This document shows, in pieces, positions 31,890 through 42,620 of a DNA stretch of 64,000 nt. The notes under the pieces are model-generated. The model did not search any database. It saw nothing but the letters and a program-made list of their open reading frames with translations, and was not told the DNA's origin. Numbering within the stretch: position 1 is the stretch's first letter; the number at the start of each line of letters is the position of its first letter. The position numbers were made by a program, and so were the translations under genes. The DNA is from Eretmocerus hayati (taxonomy: Eukaryota > Arthropoda > Insecta > Hymenoptera > Aphelinidae): contig CM056742.1 of NCBI GenBank assembly GCA_029851415.1, positions 61,886,454-61,950,453 on the forward strand. Direction: 5' to 3'.

Positions 31890-32822
31890 CTATATTTTGT
31901 AGAAACGCAGCAGTGCATACAAACTTATGTCGTAGGAATAGGAACTATGTAAAACTCCACGTGGAAGGATTTTAAACTATTAAACACAAGTATCTTGCAC
32001 TCAGGCGAACGTCTCAGAAACAATGAATCTTTCGCAAAAATGCTTCAGCCATCAGCTAGTGATGGATTGTACTTTTGCCGATATAATAGGAACTATCAAA
32101 ATTCAGTATAAACTTAATCTTCCTTACGACTTTCTCTAAAATGACTTGAAACAAAGGACGCAATAGCACTTATATATCATTTATTACTTAATTACGACAA
32201 AATAGGCACTTTGTTAATGGCACTTTGGAATGTTCAGCAATTAGTTTCTGCGTGACCCAACGGTGTGACGACTCAAAAAGGTTACTTCTTTTGGTTTCGG
32301 TATTGATGAATTGAAATAAGCTCACTATTGCAGTTTAGGCTGTTAGGTGGTACAATTGTGAGGTGAGAAAAAAAAAGGGGAAATGCCTCTAAGATTTGTC
32401 AATAAGGTTACGAGTTATGAATTGAAAACTAAAAATAGATCAGTGAACTTATTCTATAAAGGTAGAATCAATTATCCGAATAAGATATAGACGATTCGCT
32501 TTAATTGCGAAAGCCTCAAAACTTATAAATGTACCACGTAGCTTGCAACTGCTACACAAAAGTCTTGTCAAGGCGATGCTAGCGTTTGCTTCTCACCAAT
32601 TCATAAGCTTGGTAACGGGCTCTCGTTAGGTCACGAAACCGATTGCTATTATATTATCGCAGTCTTTCAATTGCTATTATTGCAGTCTTTCTCACTTTGT
32701 ACTATAATCTTTGTATATTTCTCAGGACGAAGGAGAGGATAGAAAAATGAAAATGTGTTTGAAGTGGTTATAGGTGGTTATATGAGATGATGAATATGCG
32801 AGAGCTCGAAATTGTTGAGTGC
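31890..32822 (-). other. Non-coding gap inside the accessory region
   Basis: No frame longer than about 60 codons is present in sense. The short phrase AGGAACTAT recurs near 31833, 31940 and 32088. It may be an intron or internal leader for the downstream ORFs; nothing decisive is visible. Confidence 0.4.
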
Positions 32823-34565
32823 CTATTGGTCAGGGAAGCAACGATCCCACTTGCTCCAATCGAGTGGGTTTTCAAATTCACTCGATTTTTTCATTTGGAG
32901 CACAAAACTCTTATCAGCTTCGACTGAACTGTTTGGAGAGGAAGTTGATGACTCAGAAGAGTTTGATGAGCTGTCAGAGGATGAAGAGGAAGTTGATGAA
33001 TCAGAAGAGTTTGATGAGCTGTCAGAGGATGAAGAGGAAGTTGATGAATCAGAAGAGTTTGATGAGCTGTCAGAGGATGAAGAGGAAGTTGATGAATCAG
33101 AAGAGTTTGATGAGCTGTCAGAGGAAGAGGCCGGTGGAGGATTGGAGAGATGAGCGGGTGATAAAGATCTCTCTCTTTTTTCAGGTGTCAAGGGGGGACT
33201 GAATGGTCGAGCTAGATAATCGAATTCTTCCTGTATTTTTTTAAAAAGTGGAAAATGATTGTATTCCGGGTCGTTGTCTATGGTGTATCGGGCACAAGGA
33301 GTCGGTTTTGTTAGGTCGTGTTGAGCGAGGTGGGATGATGTCTCGTTTTCAGTCAAGGTGGCTACTTCTACACGTGAAGATTCGGCAATAGTCAATGATC
33401 GGGCTTGTGAAGGAGAACTCAAAATTCGACTGGAATTACAAGGAGCAGTCGGCGGGGTCACGAGACCTAACTCCCATGCAAGTTCAAATTCCTGTAAAAT
33501 CTGGGGGAACGCGTCAGCCGGTTCAAAATCAAGTTTTTCTGGAATGAGTTCGTTGTTATGCGAGACTACGTCAAGGAGAGGGTTAGCTTTCTCCTTTCGT
33601 GGAGCTGGTCGAGGACGGTAAATCGGTGAGAACGATGTCTTTTTAGGTATTTGTAGCTCCCGGGCTTCTTTTAGGCTAGGCCTATTTGCGTACTCTCGAA
33701 TGGAGTCCTCCCTAGTCCACTTTTTCTTCGTCGCGGTCTTTCGACGAGCGTTGTATTCATCGAGATTAATTTTCTTTCGAGGTTCACAGGGAGCTAGATC
33801 GGGTGAACGAGAAGGTGAAATTGAGATTTGATTGACTCGTTGTGACCCAAGAACGGAGTCGAGTTGTGAGTCTCGAGAAGGCAATACGGATGATTGAGGA
33901 TGAGTCTCTGATTTTGCAGGTGATGATGAGAATGAATTGTTAGTAAGTTGGTGAGATTTAGAGGGACCAGCGAGTATGTCTATAGCGATGTCAAGCGCCA
34001 CAAGGCCCTTATCATCGTGGGTAATCTTATCAAAATGAGTCTTTTCTGAGCTAACAGATCCTTGCAGGGCTTGAAGAGCACCTGAAGTAATTGTCTCACA
34101 GCGCTTAAGTTCACAATTGGAATTATTTTTTTCAGGAACTACTATAATACTTTTTACGGTAGGTGACTGACCTCTAGAACAAGAATCTTTTCTCGATAGA
34201 CGACTGGCTATTCTAGGATCGCGAGATGACGTAGATTGGAATTGAGGCTCGGGTAAGTGCAGAAATCCATTGGCTCTAGGTGTTAAATCCTGCGGAGGCT
34301 TCGAGGTCTCTGGATAATCCGGAGCACAGAACTTTTTGGATGGATTGATGATCTTGTGATGTGAGCGACGTTCAGCAAAAACTAATAGGTAATCGTCGTC
34401 GCCTCTCTTGAGGTCTCTGTACGAGAGTTTGTAGTCGATCCCTAGGCTGTATAAAAGTCTCTGTAACCGCTGGAGACGCGGTTTCAATTCAACTCGTTCC
34501 TTTTTGCTTGGCCGAGAAACGTGGCGAACCACTGACGGTGATCGTTCTCTCTTGCCTCGATCCAC
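32823..34565 (-). CDS. Accessory ORF, ~580 codons, Ser-rich, no ATG (probable spliced exon)
   Basis: The frame opens after a TAA near 34600 and contains no ATG until its last few dozen codons, so it needs a spliced or non-AUG start. Minus-strand sequence at the start reads TTTTCTCTCCAG/TGG, a good 3' splice acceptor with the junction at 34565/34564. The N-terminus is basic (KPRLQRLQRLLYSLGIDYKL), the middle is polar and probably disordered with many SP/TP sites, and residues ~485-555 are four repeats of a 16-residue Ser/Asp/Asn/Thr unit. The C-terminus is NPLDWSKWDRCFPDQ. I do not recognise a family. The plus-strand acidic frame opposite the repeats is a shadow. Confidence 0.6.
   Translation of the reverse strand: MDRGKRERSPSVVRHVSRPSKKERVELKPRLQRLQRLLYSLGIDYKLSYRDLKRGDDDYLLVFAERRSHHKIINPSKKFCAPDYPETSKPPQDLTPRANGFLHLPEPQFQSTSSRDPRIASRLSRKDSCSRGQSPTVKSIIVVPEKNNSNCELKRCETITSGALQALQGSVSSEKTHFDKITHDDKGLVALDIAIDILAGPSKSHQLTNNSFSSSPAKSETHPQSSVLPSRDSQLDSVLGSQRVNQISISPSRSPDLAPCEPRKKINLDEYNARRKTATKKKWTREDSIREYANRPSLKEARELQIPKKTSFSPIYRPRPAPRKEKANPLLDVVSHNNELIPEKLDFEPADAFPQILQEFELAWELGLVTPPTAPCNSSRILSSPSQARSLTIAESSRVEVATLTENETSSHLAQHDLTKPTPCARYTIDNDPEYNHFPLFKKIQEEFDYLARPFSPPLTPEKRERSLSPAHLSNPPPASSSDSSSNSSDSSTSSSSSDSSSNSSDSSTSSSSSDSSSNSSDSSTSSSSSDSSSNSSESSTSSPNSSVEADKSFVLQMKKSSEFENPLDWSKWDRCFPDQ
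32941..33130. repeat. 48 bp minisatellite, ~4 copies, inside the Ser-rich ORF
   Basis: A unit starting GAAGTTGATGAATCAGAAGA repeats every 48 bp almost without change, keeping frame (16 codons) in the minus-strand ORF. Confidence 0.95.
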
Positions 34566-35000
34566 TGGAGAGAAAAGGAACGAGGTTCTTGAAGAAAATT
34601 ACTTCGATGATATTTTATAAGGAGAAAGATAGCGGGAAGTCGTTAAAGATAGAATTAGAACTTGAAGAAGAGTTCAAGAGCAATACTCGGGTGATATGAA
34701 GGTATCTCAATTTTGATTGCCAAAATTATGAAAATTTCGAGCTAAATTTGACTGATTGGTCTGGAAACGTTTTGATAAAAGATGCGTTTGATATGAGAAG
34801 TGTGACTAAACGTGACGGAACTGAGGTCGTTCTTTCGCGATAGATGAAAATTCAGGAGTTTGAATATCTCTGATTTGATGAATTATATTGATTTTAGAGA
34901 GATATCAGAAGACCGGCGAATAAAATATATATCTTTTCTCTGAAGTCGATTGGACCGACAAGACCTCAACCGGGCAGAATGAATTTTTCCTCAACACATC
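34566..35000 (-). other. Untranslated leader of the gypsy element
   Basis: This lies between the primer binding site and the Ser-rich frame. No long sense frame is present. If that ORF is spliced, the donor must lie here or in the 5' LTR; I could not single out a convincing donor. Confidence 0.5.
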
Positions 35001-35018
35001 CCGATCCGGGAGCCTCCA
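35001..35018 (-). promoter_or_regulatory. Candidate tRNA primer binding site
   Basis: On the minus strand TGGAGGCTCCCGGATCGG begins four bases (TTAA) after the 5' LTR end. TGG is complementary to the CCA end of a tRNA. I could not assign the tRNA from memory. Confidence 0.55.
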
Positions 35019-35022
35019 TTAA

Positions 35023-36306
35023 TGTGACAATTCTATCAGATGCATATAGCTCTGATTCGTGGTTTGCCGATAAAATAGGTTAGAGCCAATTCCTCCGAAT
35101 TCTAGCTCAGGTTCGTGTGAAATGTGTTGAGAGGTGATTGATTTAAGACCCGGACTAAGTGCAATGAAGGGGTGATTACGACATCACCACCATAAGGAAA
35201 AATGAACTGTGATGCGAAAAAAATTGAAATAAAACGGTTCAGGGGTGGAGAAGCGGACGCTTTCGCTTCGTAATTTGCAATATGAAGAAAGTGAAAATTC
35301 GCGCAGCGACCTTCAACAAAGAATACAGCAATGTTGTATCGACGAGGGAACCAGCAGGGTCAAGCCCCGGGATGTCCTACCAGCGGTTGCACCTGGTTTA
35401 ATAGGGCAGGCCGGAATTATATGCTATACATATACATACGTAAACATACAGAGACAAAATTGAACATAGATATAAGAAACGGAAGATAAAGATCTACAGG
35501 CACTACTTTTATTTATCAATTATACGTACTTCTAAAAATTATAGCGAGGAGCGAAGCTGGTTAGTTGAAGAGTGGAAATTTCTCTTAGAAAAGGCGGCGG
35601 CGACAGATGACAGTTGAGCGTGCAACAGCATGTACTGTAGCTGTTGGCGAAGCGGCGCTTGGTGCGGGCAGCACGGATGATGAGAATTGCGCTTGCGCGC
35701 CAACGATTGCCTCGCTGCGACGTAAGGCGTCTGTGTGATGCTTGGGCCGAGGGCCACAGAGCAAGGGCCAGGGGCCGCTGATTATTCCGTGCTGACTTGG
35801 GCCGAGGGCCACAGAGTGAGTCTAGGGCCGGAGCCGCTGAGGTTTGCTTGGGCTGAGAGCCCAGTCGCAACTGCCACTTTTTGGTTGCGCCTGGAGGTGG
35901 TTTGTTTTGGTGGCGTTGGCGGCGGCGGTGATGAGTGGGAGGCAGCGCCGGGTGGGGAGGCAGCACGAGCGCATCTAGCGTTCGTGATGTGAAGCACGCT
36001 GCTACTGGCGTCGGTATTATAGTTATCGATTTTACTCGCTCCTCGCTAGTGTACATTTACTTTTATTTGCTAGGTTTATTCTAATTAATTTAGCAGGCTC
36101 CTCGCTAGTGTACATTCATTTTTACTTGCTAGGCTTATTCTAATTAATTCAGCTAGCTTTAGTGTACATTTATCCTTACTTGCTAGGTTTATTCTAATTA
36201 ATTTAGCAAGCTCGGCAAGAGGATAATCTAATTTAGTATATTAATTTTATTTAGGTGAATGAGGGTGTTTCCATCTTATATTTAAGGAGAGGCGATGGCC
36301 GTCACA
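35023..36306 (-). repeat. 5' LTR of the gypsy element (1284 bp)
   Basis: It is nearly identical to 23042-24325 (about six differences by eye), with the same TGTGAC/GTCACA ends and the same three tandem units near 36049-36216. It lacks the 540 bp duplication seen at the 3' end. Confidence 0.95.
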
Positions 36307-36310
36307 GGCT
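36307..36310. repeat. LTR retrotransposon target duplication, right (GGCT)
   Basis: This matches 22498-22501. Confidence 0.8.
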
Positions 36311-36932
36311 CTACCAGTGTTATGATTTTTATTGCTCGAGACAAAACGTTGGGATTTTCCTCATCTTCGATGGGGGTCCTTCTACCAGGAGGGTCTCTGT
36401 GAGAATTTGTATCAGATAAGTATTGAAGTTAATGTTCGTTATACATATTTCTTAGGACCGTTTTTCCCCAAAAATGGTTCTAACAAACCGAGCTCCATAT
36501 GCTTTATATCTCATGGGAACGAATAGCAAAAGTAAAGATTTCTCATTCCTCCTAAACTATCACTCTGATTGCTTCCAATTTTTGTCATCCATCTAAGCAT
36601 GTATCTGAGCAGCTTCATGCACAGTTATAGATCTCCAAGTGTATTGGTTCAGAAGTTTGGTCCCTCAAACTTCTATATCGAAATGACCACATGCATTATC
36701 ATCTCCTATCCTACTATTGCTTGTCCTTAATTATCCTCATCCGCGCACAGACTATCAAAAATATTCTTATGAACTAGTCTCTGTTGAATTATTTTACGGT
36801 AATAAAATTACTCTCATTCTTATGATGGATCTTATACTTGTTACTCTCTCCCCTCTCTCGTTACAGTAGTGTCTGTCGCGTAGAACTCTAGATGAGAACG
36901 TGGGACAACCCATATATAACCTATTAGATTAA
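36311..36932 (+). other. Interior of foldback structure 6, right of the retrotransposon
   Basis: No coding domain is visible. A strong 3' splice-site-like sequence (CTCTCTCCCCTCTCTCGTTACAG, ending at 36866) lies on the plus strand about 70 bases before the SIAH-like open frame. Confidence 0.4.
36844..36866 (+). promoter_or_regulatory. Candidate 3' splice site upstream of the SIAH-like sequence
   Basis: A pyrimidine run ends in TTACAG at 36866. An in-frame TAA at 36930-36932 separates it from the SIAH-like frame, so direct joining does not restore one reading frame. Confidence 0.35.
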
Positions 36933-37415
36933 GATACTCCGGCGGGAGGTGATATCGCAAGTAACGCCCCTTTGATCGATTTGGCCGTTCCGGAGCTTGA
37001 TATACCTAACGTAGTGAACGATCACCCTCTTTCACCTACATCTATAAAATTATCTCTTCATCTCAACCTTTGGTCTCCTGAACCGGATGGCTGTGTTCGT
37101 GTCCCTCTCTCCTTTGTCGCGTCTTCTGTGAATGTTATCCGTTCGATATATGCCTGTTTCTTCTGTGAAGATTTAATTCATCCCCGTCATTTCGAGTGTA
37201 CTAAAGGCCATCTATCATGTCCGGTTTGTGTCCACAAGATGGAGATTCGCCCCCTCTGTCGCGGTGATGTGGCGCGTTATCGCAATATTTCCCTGGAATG
37301 ACAGATGAGAGATCTACCGTTCCCGAGCCGTTATTATTATCGTGGATGTAGAAGATATCCTAAATTTCCGGAATGGTACGCGCATGTCAGTTCTTGTAGA
37401 TATAATCCGTCTTGA
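36933..37415 (+). pseudogene. SIAH/SINA-like E3 ubiquitin ligase fragment (RING + zinc finger)
   Basis: The frame contains CFFCEDLIHPRHFECTKGHL followed by SCPVC and RPLCRG. This is the RING pattern of SIAH/seven-in-absentia ligases, but the first cysteine of the last CxxC pair is replaced (RPLC). After RNISLE an in-frame TGA (37299-37301) interrupts, then the same frame continues with PFPSRYYYRGC and KFPEWYAHVSSCRYNP, matching the start of the SIAH zinc-finger domain, before a second TGA at 37413. There is no ATG at the beginning and no substrate-binding domain recognised downstream. SIAH proteins transfer ubiquitin to substrates; this copy cannot. It sits inside a foldback structure, so it may be a captured gene fragment. 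Confidence 0.75.
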
Positions 37416-38985
37416 TGCAAGACTGGAGGCGTTCCGTGTGAGCCCCCCCCCCCCCTTTTTTGGCGGATTGCGTTACCTATTATCTTATATTCACTTTTTG
37501 TATCTGCGTCGAGAAGTTGTGCGATCCTCCATTTTCTCTCTGTATATAACAATATTACAAGAATATGTCCGACGAGTTTGCGCACTTTTTTGCTTTCTTT
37601 TTGTGTGCATGAATATCGCTAAATTATGTTATGATGAATGTTCGCGATTTTTCCTGTCTGTTTCATGTGAATGTGGTGTCATATAGACCCTAGTATATAT
37701 GTATTTGTGTAGATGTGTGTTTCTGATTGGAAGATTGTCTCTTCTACGGTTTTGTTTCACTCATTCCAGCCTTATCTCATTCACTTAAAAAGTGTGTGAG
37801 AAAGAGAGAGACGAGAAGAGAGGAGAAATACAACTGTTTGACTACCCAAACATTAAACATGTCTATCGATCTATTGTTCTACTTATCTTTCAGATTCTTG
37901 GTAATAATCGATTTCAAGGAATTATATTCTTTTTTTCTCATGATACATTGATTCCAGATACTCATGTATCTATATTCACTAAGACTCTTGACCATAGTAG
38001 TTCAGCCCGTTGATGTTTTTGAGGAGAAAAAATACTCTTTCATGACTTTCTTTAGAAATGAGATGACTTCTCATTAGAGTCGCTTCGTGTGCAGACTTTG
38101 TTGGCCATATTCGTCCATTTCACCCAATTTGATCGAAATAGTAAGTTTGGGAGAAAAATGAAGTTCATTATGCACACTCTGCTTATCCAGATCGTCTTTT
38201 GCGCGCAGTATGCGAATTCAATTGATTACGTGTATGACTTATTTTTCCAACTACTCGTAGAAGGATATGAGATACCTTACCGTTCTGAAGGAGATTAAAC
38301 GGTGAATGTTACAGAATATGAAATGCAAAAGTGTATCTCTTTAGTTAGTGCACCCTGCATATTTGTTACAATGATAATCGAGCGAGACTTTTGTTCATAG
38401 AGAACGATGATGTTAAATTGGTCTTCGATATGTCAACAAGATTGTACTTATTGGAAATTAAATTCGCATTGAAACAACAGTTCGAAAAAATTCAACACTT
38501 TTTTGTGAGGAAGCTGTTCAGATATAGCTCCTTACTTACATTCAGAATTCCAATCGAATGATGAAAAGGTCTCGGGCATACCAAATACTAGTGGAATACG
38601 CCACGATTGATATGTATATCCCTTCAGTATTTACGAAATCCATGTCCCCGATAACAAAGGATATCCTTGGATTTTACATCAATTTTTCAGGTGAGAACAG
38701 GGTTTCCTGCTCTATAAAGCATTTCGAATTATTGGGATCTCATCGGGGCTCAATTTGGACCTAGGACTTCGATAGATTGAGTCCTTATACATCGAATATA
38801 GGAACTTTGGTTATTTCAGATAGTTGATTCCAAAGCAAAGAACGAGAGTGAGTAATGAAGTAAATATACTATGTTCGGAAAATAGCTAAAAAATAGAAAA
38901 ATCGACTTTATTTCAAAAACCCTCGACCGATTCTTTCATTTTTTTCCAAAATGATCTACTTATGACCCCAAAACATATCCCAGAG
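37416..38985. other. Unassigned interior of foldback structure 6
   Basis: Just after the pseudogene is a 13 C run (37443-37455). Small frames at 37342-37686, 38089-38298 and 38558-38764 have no recognisable domain. Part of the sequence after 37416 could be further decayed SIAH-like sequence (GGVPCEP), but this is weak. Confidence 0.4.
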
Positions 38986-38989
38986 GAAA

Positions 38990-40270
38990 ATCCCATGTTC
39001 ACCCAACTCGGCCTTTGTCGGCTGAATGACTCCCCGTGCGGGCGTTGATGAATCCTGAGGGTTTCAGGAATCTCGGAAAGGGCATTGTCTACATCAATAA
39101 TCATCTTCCGGATGTTTGGCACGTGTGTGTCTGACAGAACTCGTCACGAATTCACTTCAAACTCGATATCTCGATGATGACCGCGAGCTCCACTGGTTTC
39201 TGTCCACTTCCCGGGCGTTAATGGAATCTGAGGGTTTCAAAATCATTAGAAGAGGCAATCACTACATCAATCATCATCTTCTGGATGTTTGACACGAGTG
39301 TGTCTGACAGAATTCGTCATGAATCTACTCTGAACTCGGTATCTCGATGATTTCCGCGAGCTCCACTGATTCCTGTCCATTTTCCGGGCGGTGATGATTT
39401 CGACGAGTTCCGAAAATCTCAGAAGGCGCAAATCCCGCATTGATGATCATCTCGTGGATGTTTGGCACGAGCCAGATTGACAGAGCTCTCCATGAATCCA
39501 CTCGGAACTCAATATCTCGATGATTCCTGCGAGTTAGACCATTTTTTGTCTACTGCCTATGCGGTCATAAATCCTGAGGCTCTCAAAATTCTCGAAGGAG
39601 GTGATCTCCACATTAACAATAATCTCGTGCATGGTTGGCATGTGTATGTTTGACGGAACTCGTCATGAATCCACTCCGAACTCAATATCTCGATGATTTT
39701 CGCGAGCTCCACTGGTTTCTGTCAATTCGCTGGTCGGTAATGAATTCTGAGGGTTCCAGGAATCTCAGAGGGGGCAATCTCTACATCAATGGCCATCTTT
39801 TGGATGTTTGGCTCGTGTATCGCTGACAGAATCCGTCATGAATCCACTCCGAACTCGATATCTCGACGATTTCTGCAAGTGACACCGTTTCTTGTCCACT
39901 CCTGGGGCGTTAATAAATTCTGAGGGTTTCAGAATTCTCAGACGGGGTAATCTCTACATCAAGAATCATCTTGTGAATGTTTGGCACGGAAGTGTCTGAC
40001 AGAACTCGTCAAGAATCCACTCCGGACTCGATATCTCGATGATTCCCGCGAGCTCCACTGGTTTCTGTCTACTTCCCGGGCATAATGAATTCTGGGGGCT
40101 AAGGGAATTCCAGAGGGGGCAATCTTCACATCAATGATCATCTTTCAGATGTCTGGCACACGTGTGGCTGACAGGAATGGTCAGTGATTCACCACTATTC
40201 GTCTCCCAAACTGAGTATTCCGAATATATTTACGAGTTTTGCTGATTTCCGCCCACTGCACCCGCCATGT
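38990..40270. repeat. Right arm of foldback structure 6: ~7 copies of the 173 bp repeat, inverted
   Basis: The word GATGTTTGGCACG (or variants) occurs at 39111, 39284, 39457, 39630, 39803, ~39976 and 40148, a constant 173 bp period. The units are the reverse complement of those at 21410-22060, and the outermost pair matches at ~21410 and ~40270. The arms differ in copy number (about 4 and 7). Confidence 0.88.
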
Positions 40271-40499
40271 ACAATTATACTAGGGAGGAAAAATACCCCG
40301 CCACTTCATGCGTGCTAAGAAACGACGAACACTTTTCAAAACACTGATCGAGATCTGTGCTCCGTGCGAGAATAGCATATCCTACAGCAGCTGTTATCCA
40401 GTTGCAGCTGGGCACAATTCTAAAATGATGCTGATGAAATTTTCGAACAGTATATAGATAGCCGCTATTGCTTTCTCGAAGAGAAAGTATTGTATCGGT
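40271..40499. other. Unassigned stretch
   Basis: Sequence between the foldback arm and the next tandem array; nothing recognised. Confidence 0.4.
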
Positions 40500-42620
40500 T
40501 TTTTGACCCCTGAATTCCACCCATAGACAAATGAAAGTTAGTCTATCTTATTTTTCTCGCTGAGATCTATAAAATACTACCCCTATACACCCCCCCCCCG
40601 ACATGCACAACGCTCTCTGTGAAATATTTTCAAACACGCATTGCTTATGCCCGTATGTATGTGTGTCTGTATGTTGTCTCCTCTTTGTCACGTGATATCC
40701 CCTGAACCCCTGAATCAATCTTCTTCAAACTTTGAGGGTTTGTTTTAAATTGATCAACGATGAGCTCAGCCTATTGACAGCTCTATACTCTCAATACTCC
40801 CTCTCCCACGTTCAACTGATTGCCTAAATTTCAACACCATTTTCAGACCTTGTTGGTCCAAATGTTCTAACACCTCCGATTCTCAATATAAAGAGTCACT
40901 CATTGTTGTCCAAGTATTCTTTGATCGTTCTAAAGAGATTGGTTGATACGGAGTTTTGATAAAAATTTTCATTTTTTCAGAATGAACTTTTCCATTTAAC
41001 GTTCTATGTCACTCGAAATTTGGCCAACGCCTTTATGGATCTCTCTGAAATTCTGACAAATTATTCAGCTTTCTTGGGTGGCGGGCCCAATCATTTTTGA
41101 CGATTTTTTGCCGATCCATATAGATACAAATAATCTTTTTCATATGAATTTTACTCTGCTCCCTCAAATTTTTCCATGAAGAATCTTTGAACTTCCCTGT
41201 TTTGACCCCCTAGCTCAATCCCCACCTGAATGGACATTGATCTATCTTATTCTACTCGCCAGGATCTATCAAATGGTAACCCTATACATCGATTTTCCAA
41301 TACATAGCACAGTCAGTGAATTATTTTAAACTAAACCTTGTTTGTGGCCATATGTGTCTGTGTATGCATATTTCCTTCTCTTTGTCATCCTATCTCCCCT
41401 AAACCCTTCTACCAACGTCCCTAAAAATTTCAGGATTTCTGCTCAATGTATCAGTGATGTTTCCATTTCAGTGGCATCTTTCTACTCCTTATAATCCGTA
41501 TATCAAGACAAATTGATTACCATACATTCAGAATTATTATTGGACCATACTTGTCCTAACGCTCCAGCATCCAATCATCAACATGTAAACCTTTCTGTGA
41601 TCGACTTAAAATATCTCAATTCGTTCTTAAGAGATTTGTTAATACGAAATGTTGATCATATTCCCCTTCATAATGTAATTTTTGCTTTCTTGAAGAGGAA
41701 GTATTGGATCTTTGTGGAAATTTTTCCATGGAAATTTTTCGAATTTCTCATTTTTCGCCCCTTACTTTGGATCTTATCCTAGTCAGGGTTGATCCATCTT
41801 ATTCAGCTCGCCGAGATCTTTGAAATGATACCCTCATCAATTTCTCCTACAATGCACAACGTTCTGTGTAAATTATTCTAAAGTACATCTTGCCCGTGTC
41901 CGTATGTGTGTGTGTGTGCGTGTGTCTGTATGTTGTCTTTTCATTGTCACGTGATATTTCCTGAACCCTCCGACCAATTTCTATAAAACTTCGAGGGTTT
42001 GTTCTAGATTGACCAGTGATGAGCCATTTATCAACAACTTCATACTATCCATACTATCTCTCCAACAGTAGATTGATTACCTGAAATTCATCATCATTTT
42101 CGCACTATGTTTGTCCAAACGACATACCATCTGATATTCAGCACATGAATATTTCGAATATCATTTTAAAATATTCCGTGGTCATTCTAAAGAGATTGGT
42201 CGTTACGGAATTTTCATAAGAATTTTCACTTTCATATAAAAATTTTTTCAACTTTACCTTCTATGTTACTCCAAATTTGGCGAACGCCTCTATGGATCTC
42301 CCTTAAATTTTCAGGCATTGTTCTTCTCTCTTGGGCAATGAGCCCAGTCATTTTTGAAGATTATCCGCCAATTCATTTTGACACGAATGATGTTTTTCAC
42401 GTAAATTTGATTCTTCTGCTTGGATTTTTCCATGGACATTTTTCGAATTTCTCATTCTTTATCTCTTGATTCCACATCCACCTGAATGGAAGCGAGTCCA
42501 CTTCATGATGCTCCCCGAGATCTATGAAATAGTACCCCTATACAATCATTTCTTAGTACATAACGCTGTCGGTAAAGTTCTGATATGCTATAGATGAATT
42601 GTTATCATTTAGTTGAGAAA
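40500..42620. repeat. Diverged long tandem repeat, ~550-710 bp units
   Basis: A block with CGAGATCTATGAAATAGTACCCC and a following TGTCACGTGATAT.CCTGAACCC recurs starting near 40527, 41235, 41786 and 42486. Units share long blocks but differ by indels. Small frames have no domain. A TG-rich stretch lies near 41905-41930. Confidence 0.65.

Larger units (their letters stand above)
22502..36306 (-). mobile_element. Complete Ty3/gypsy LTR retrotransposon, 13.8 kb, with an accessory ORF cassette
   Basis: The element reads right to left: 5' LTR (35023-36306), primer binding site, accessory frames (34565-30338), gag, pol, polypurine tract and 3' LTR. Both LTRs are bounded by TGTGAC...GTCACA, and a 4 bp duplication (GGCT) flanks the whole. 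I count about six differences between the 1284 bp LTR copies by eye, which indicates recent insertion. Pol has no stop. There is no envelope-like frame between pol and the 3' LTR (only ~220 bp). The size and the ~4.6 kb between 5' LTR and gag are unusual for animal gypsy elements; plant Ogre elements are known to have an extra ORF upstream of gag. The 3' LTR carries an extra 540 bp duplication. Confidence 0.95.

Noticed and set aside
32812..33202. Acidic Glu/Asp-repeat protein on the plus strand
   Set aside because: It is the complement of the Ser/Asp repeat in the 580-codon minus frame; the 48 bp repeat keeps both strands open.
37342..37686. 114-codon plus-strand gene downstream of the RING fragment
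   Set aside because: It is a different frame over the SIAH zinc-finger remnant; the homologous frame is the one ending at 37415.
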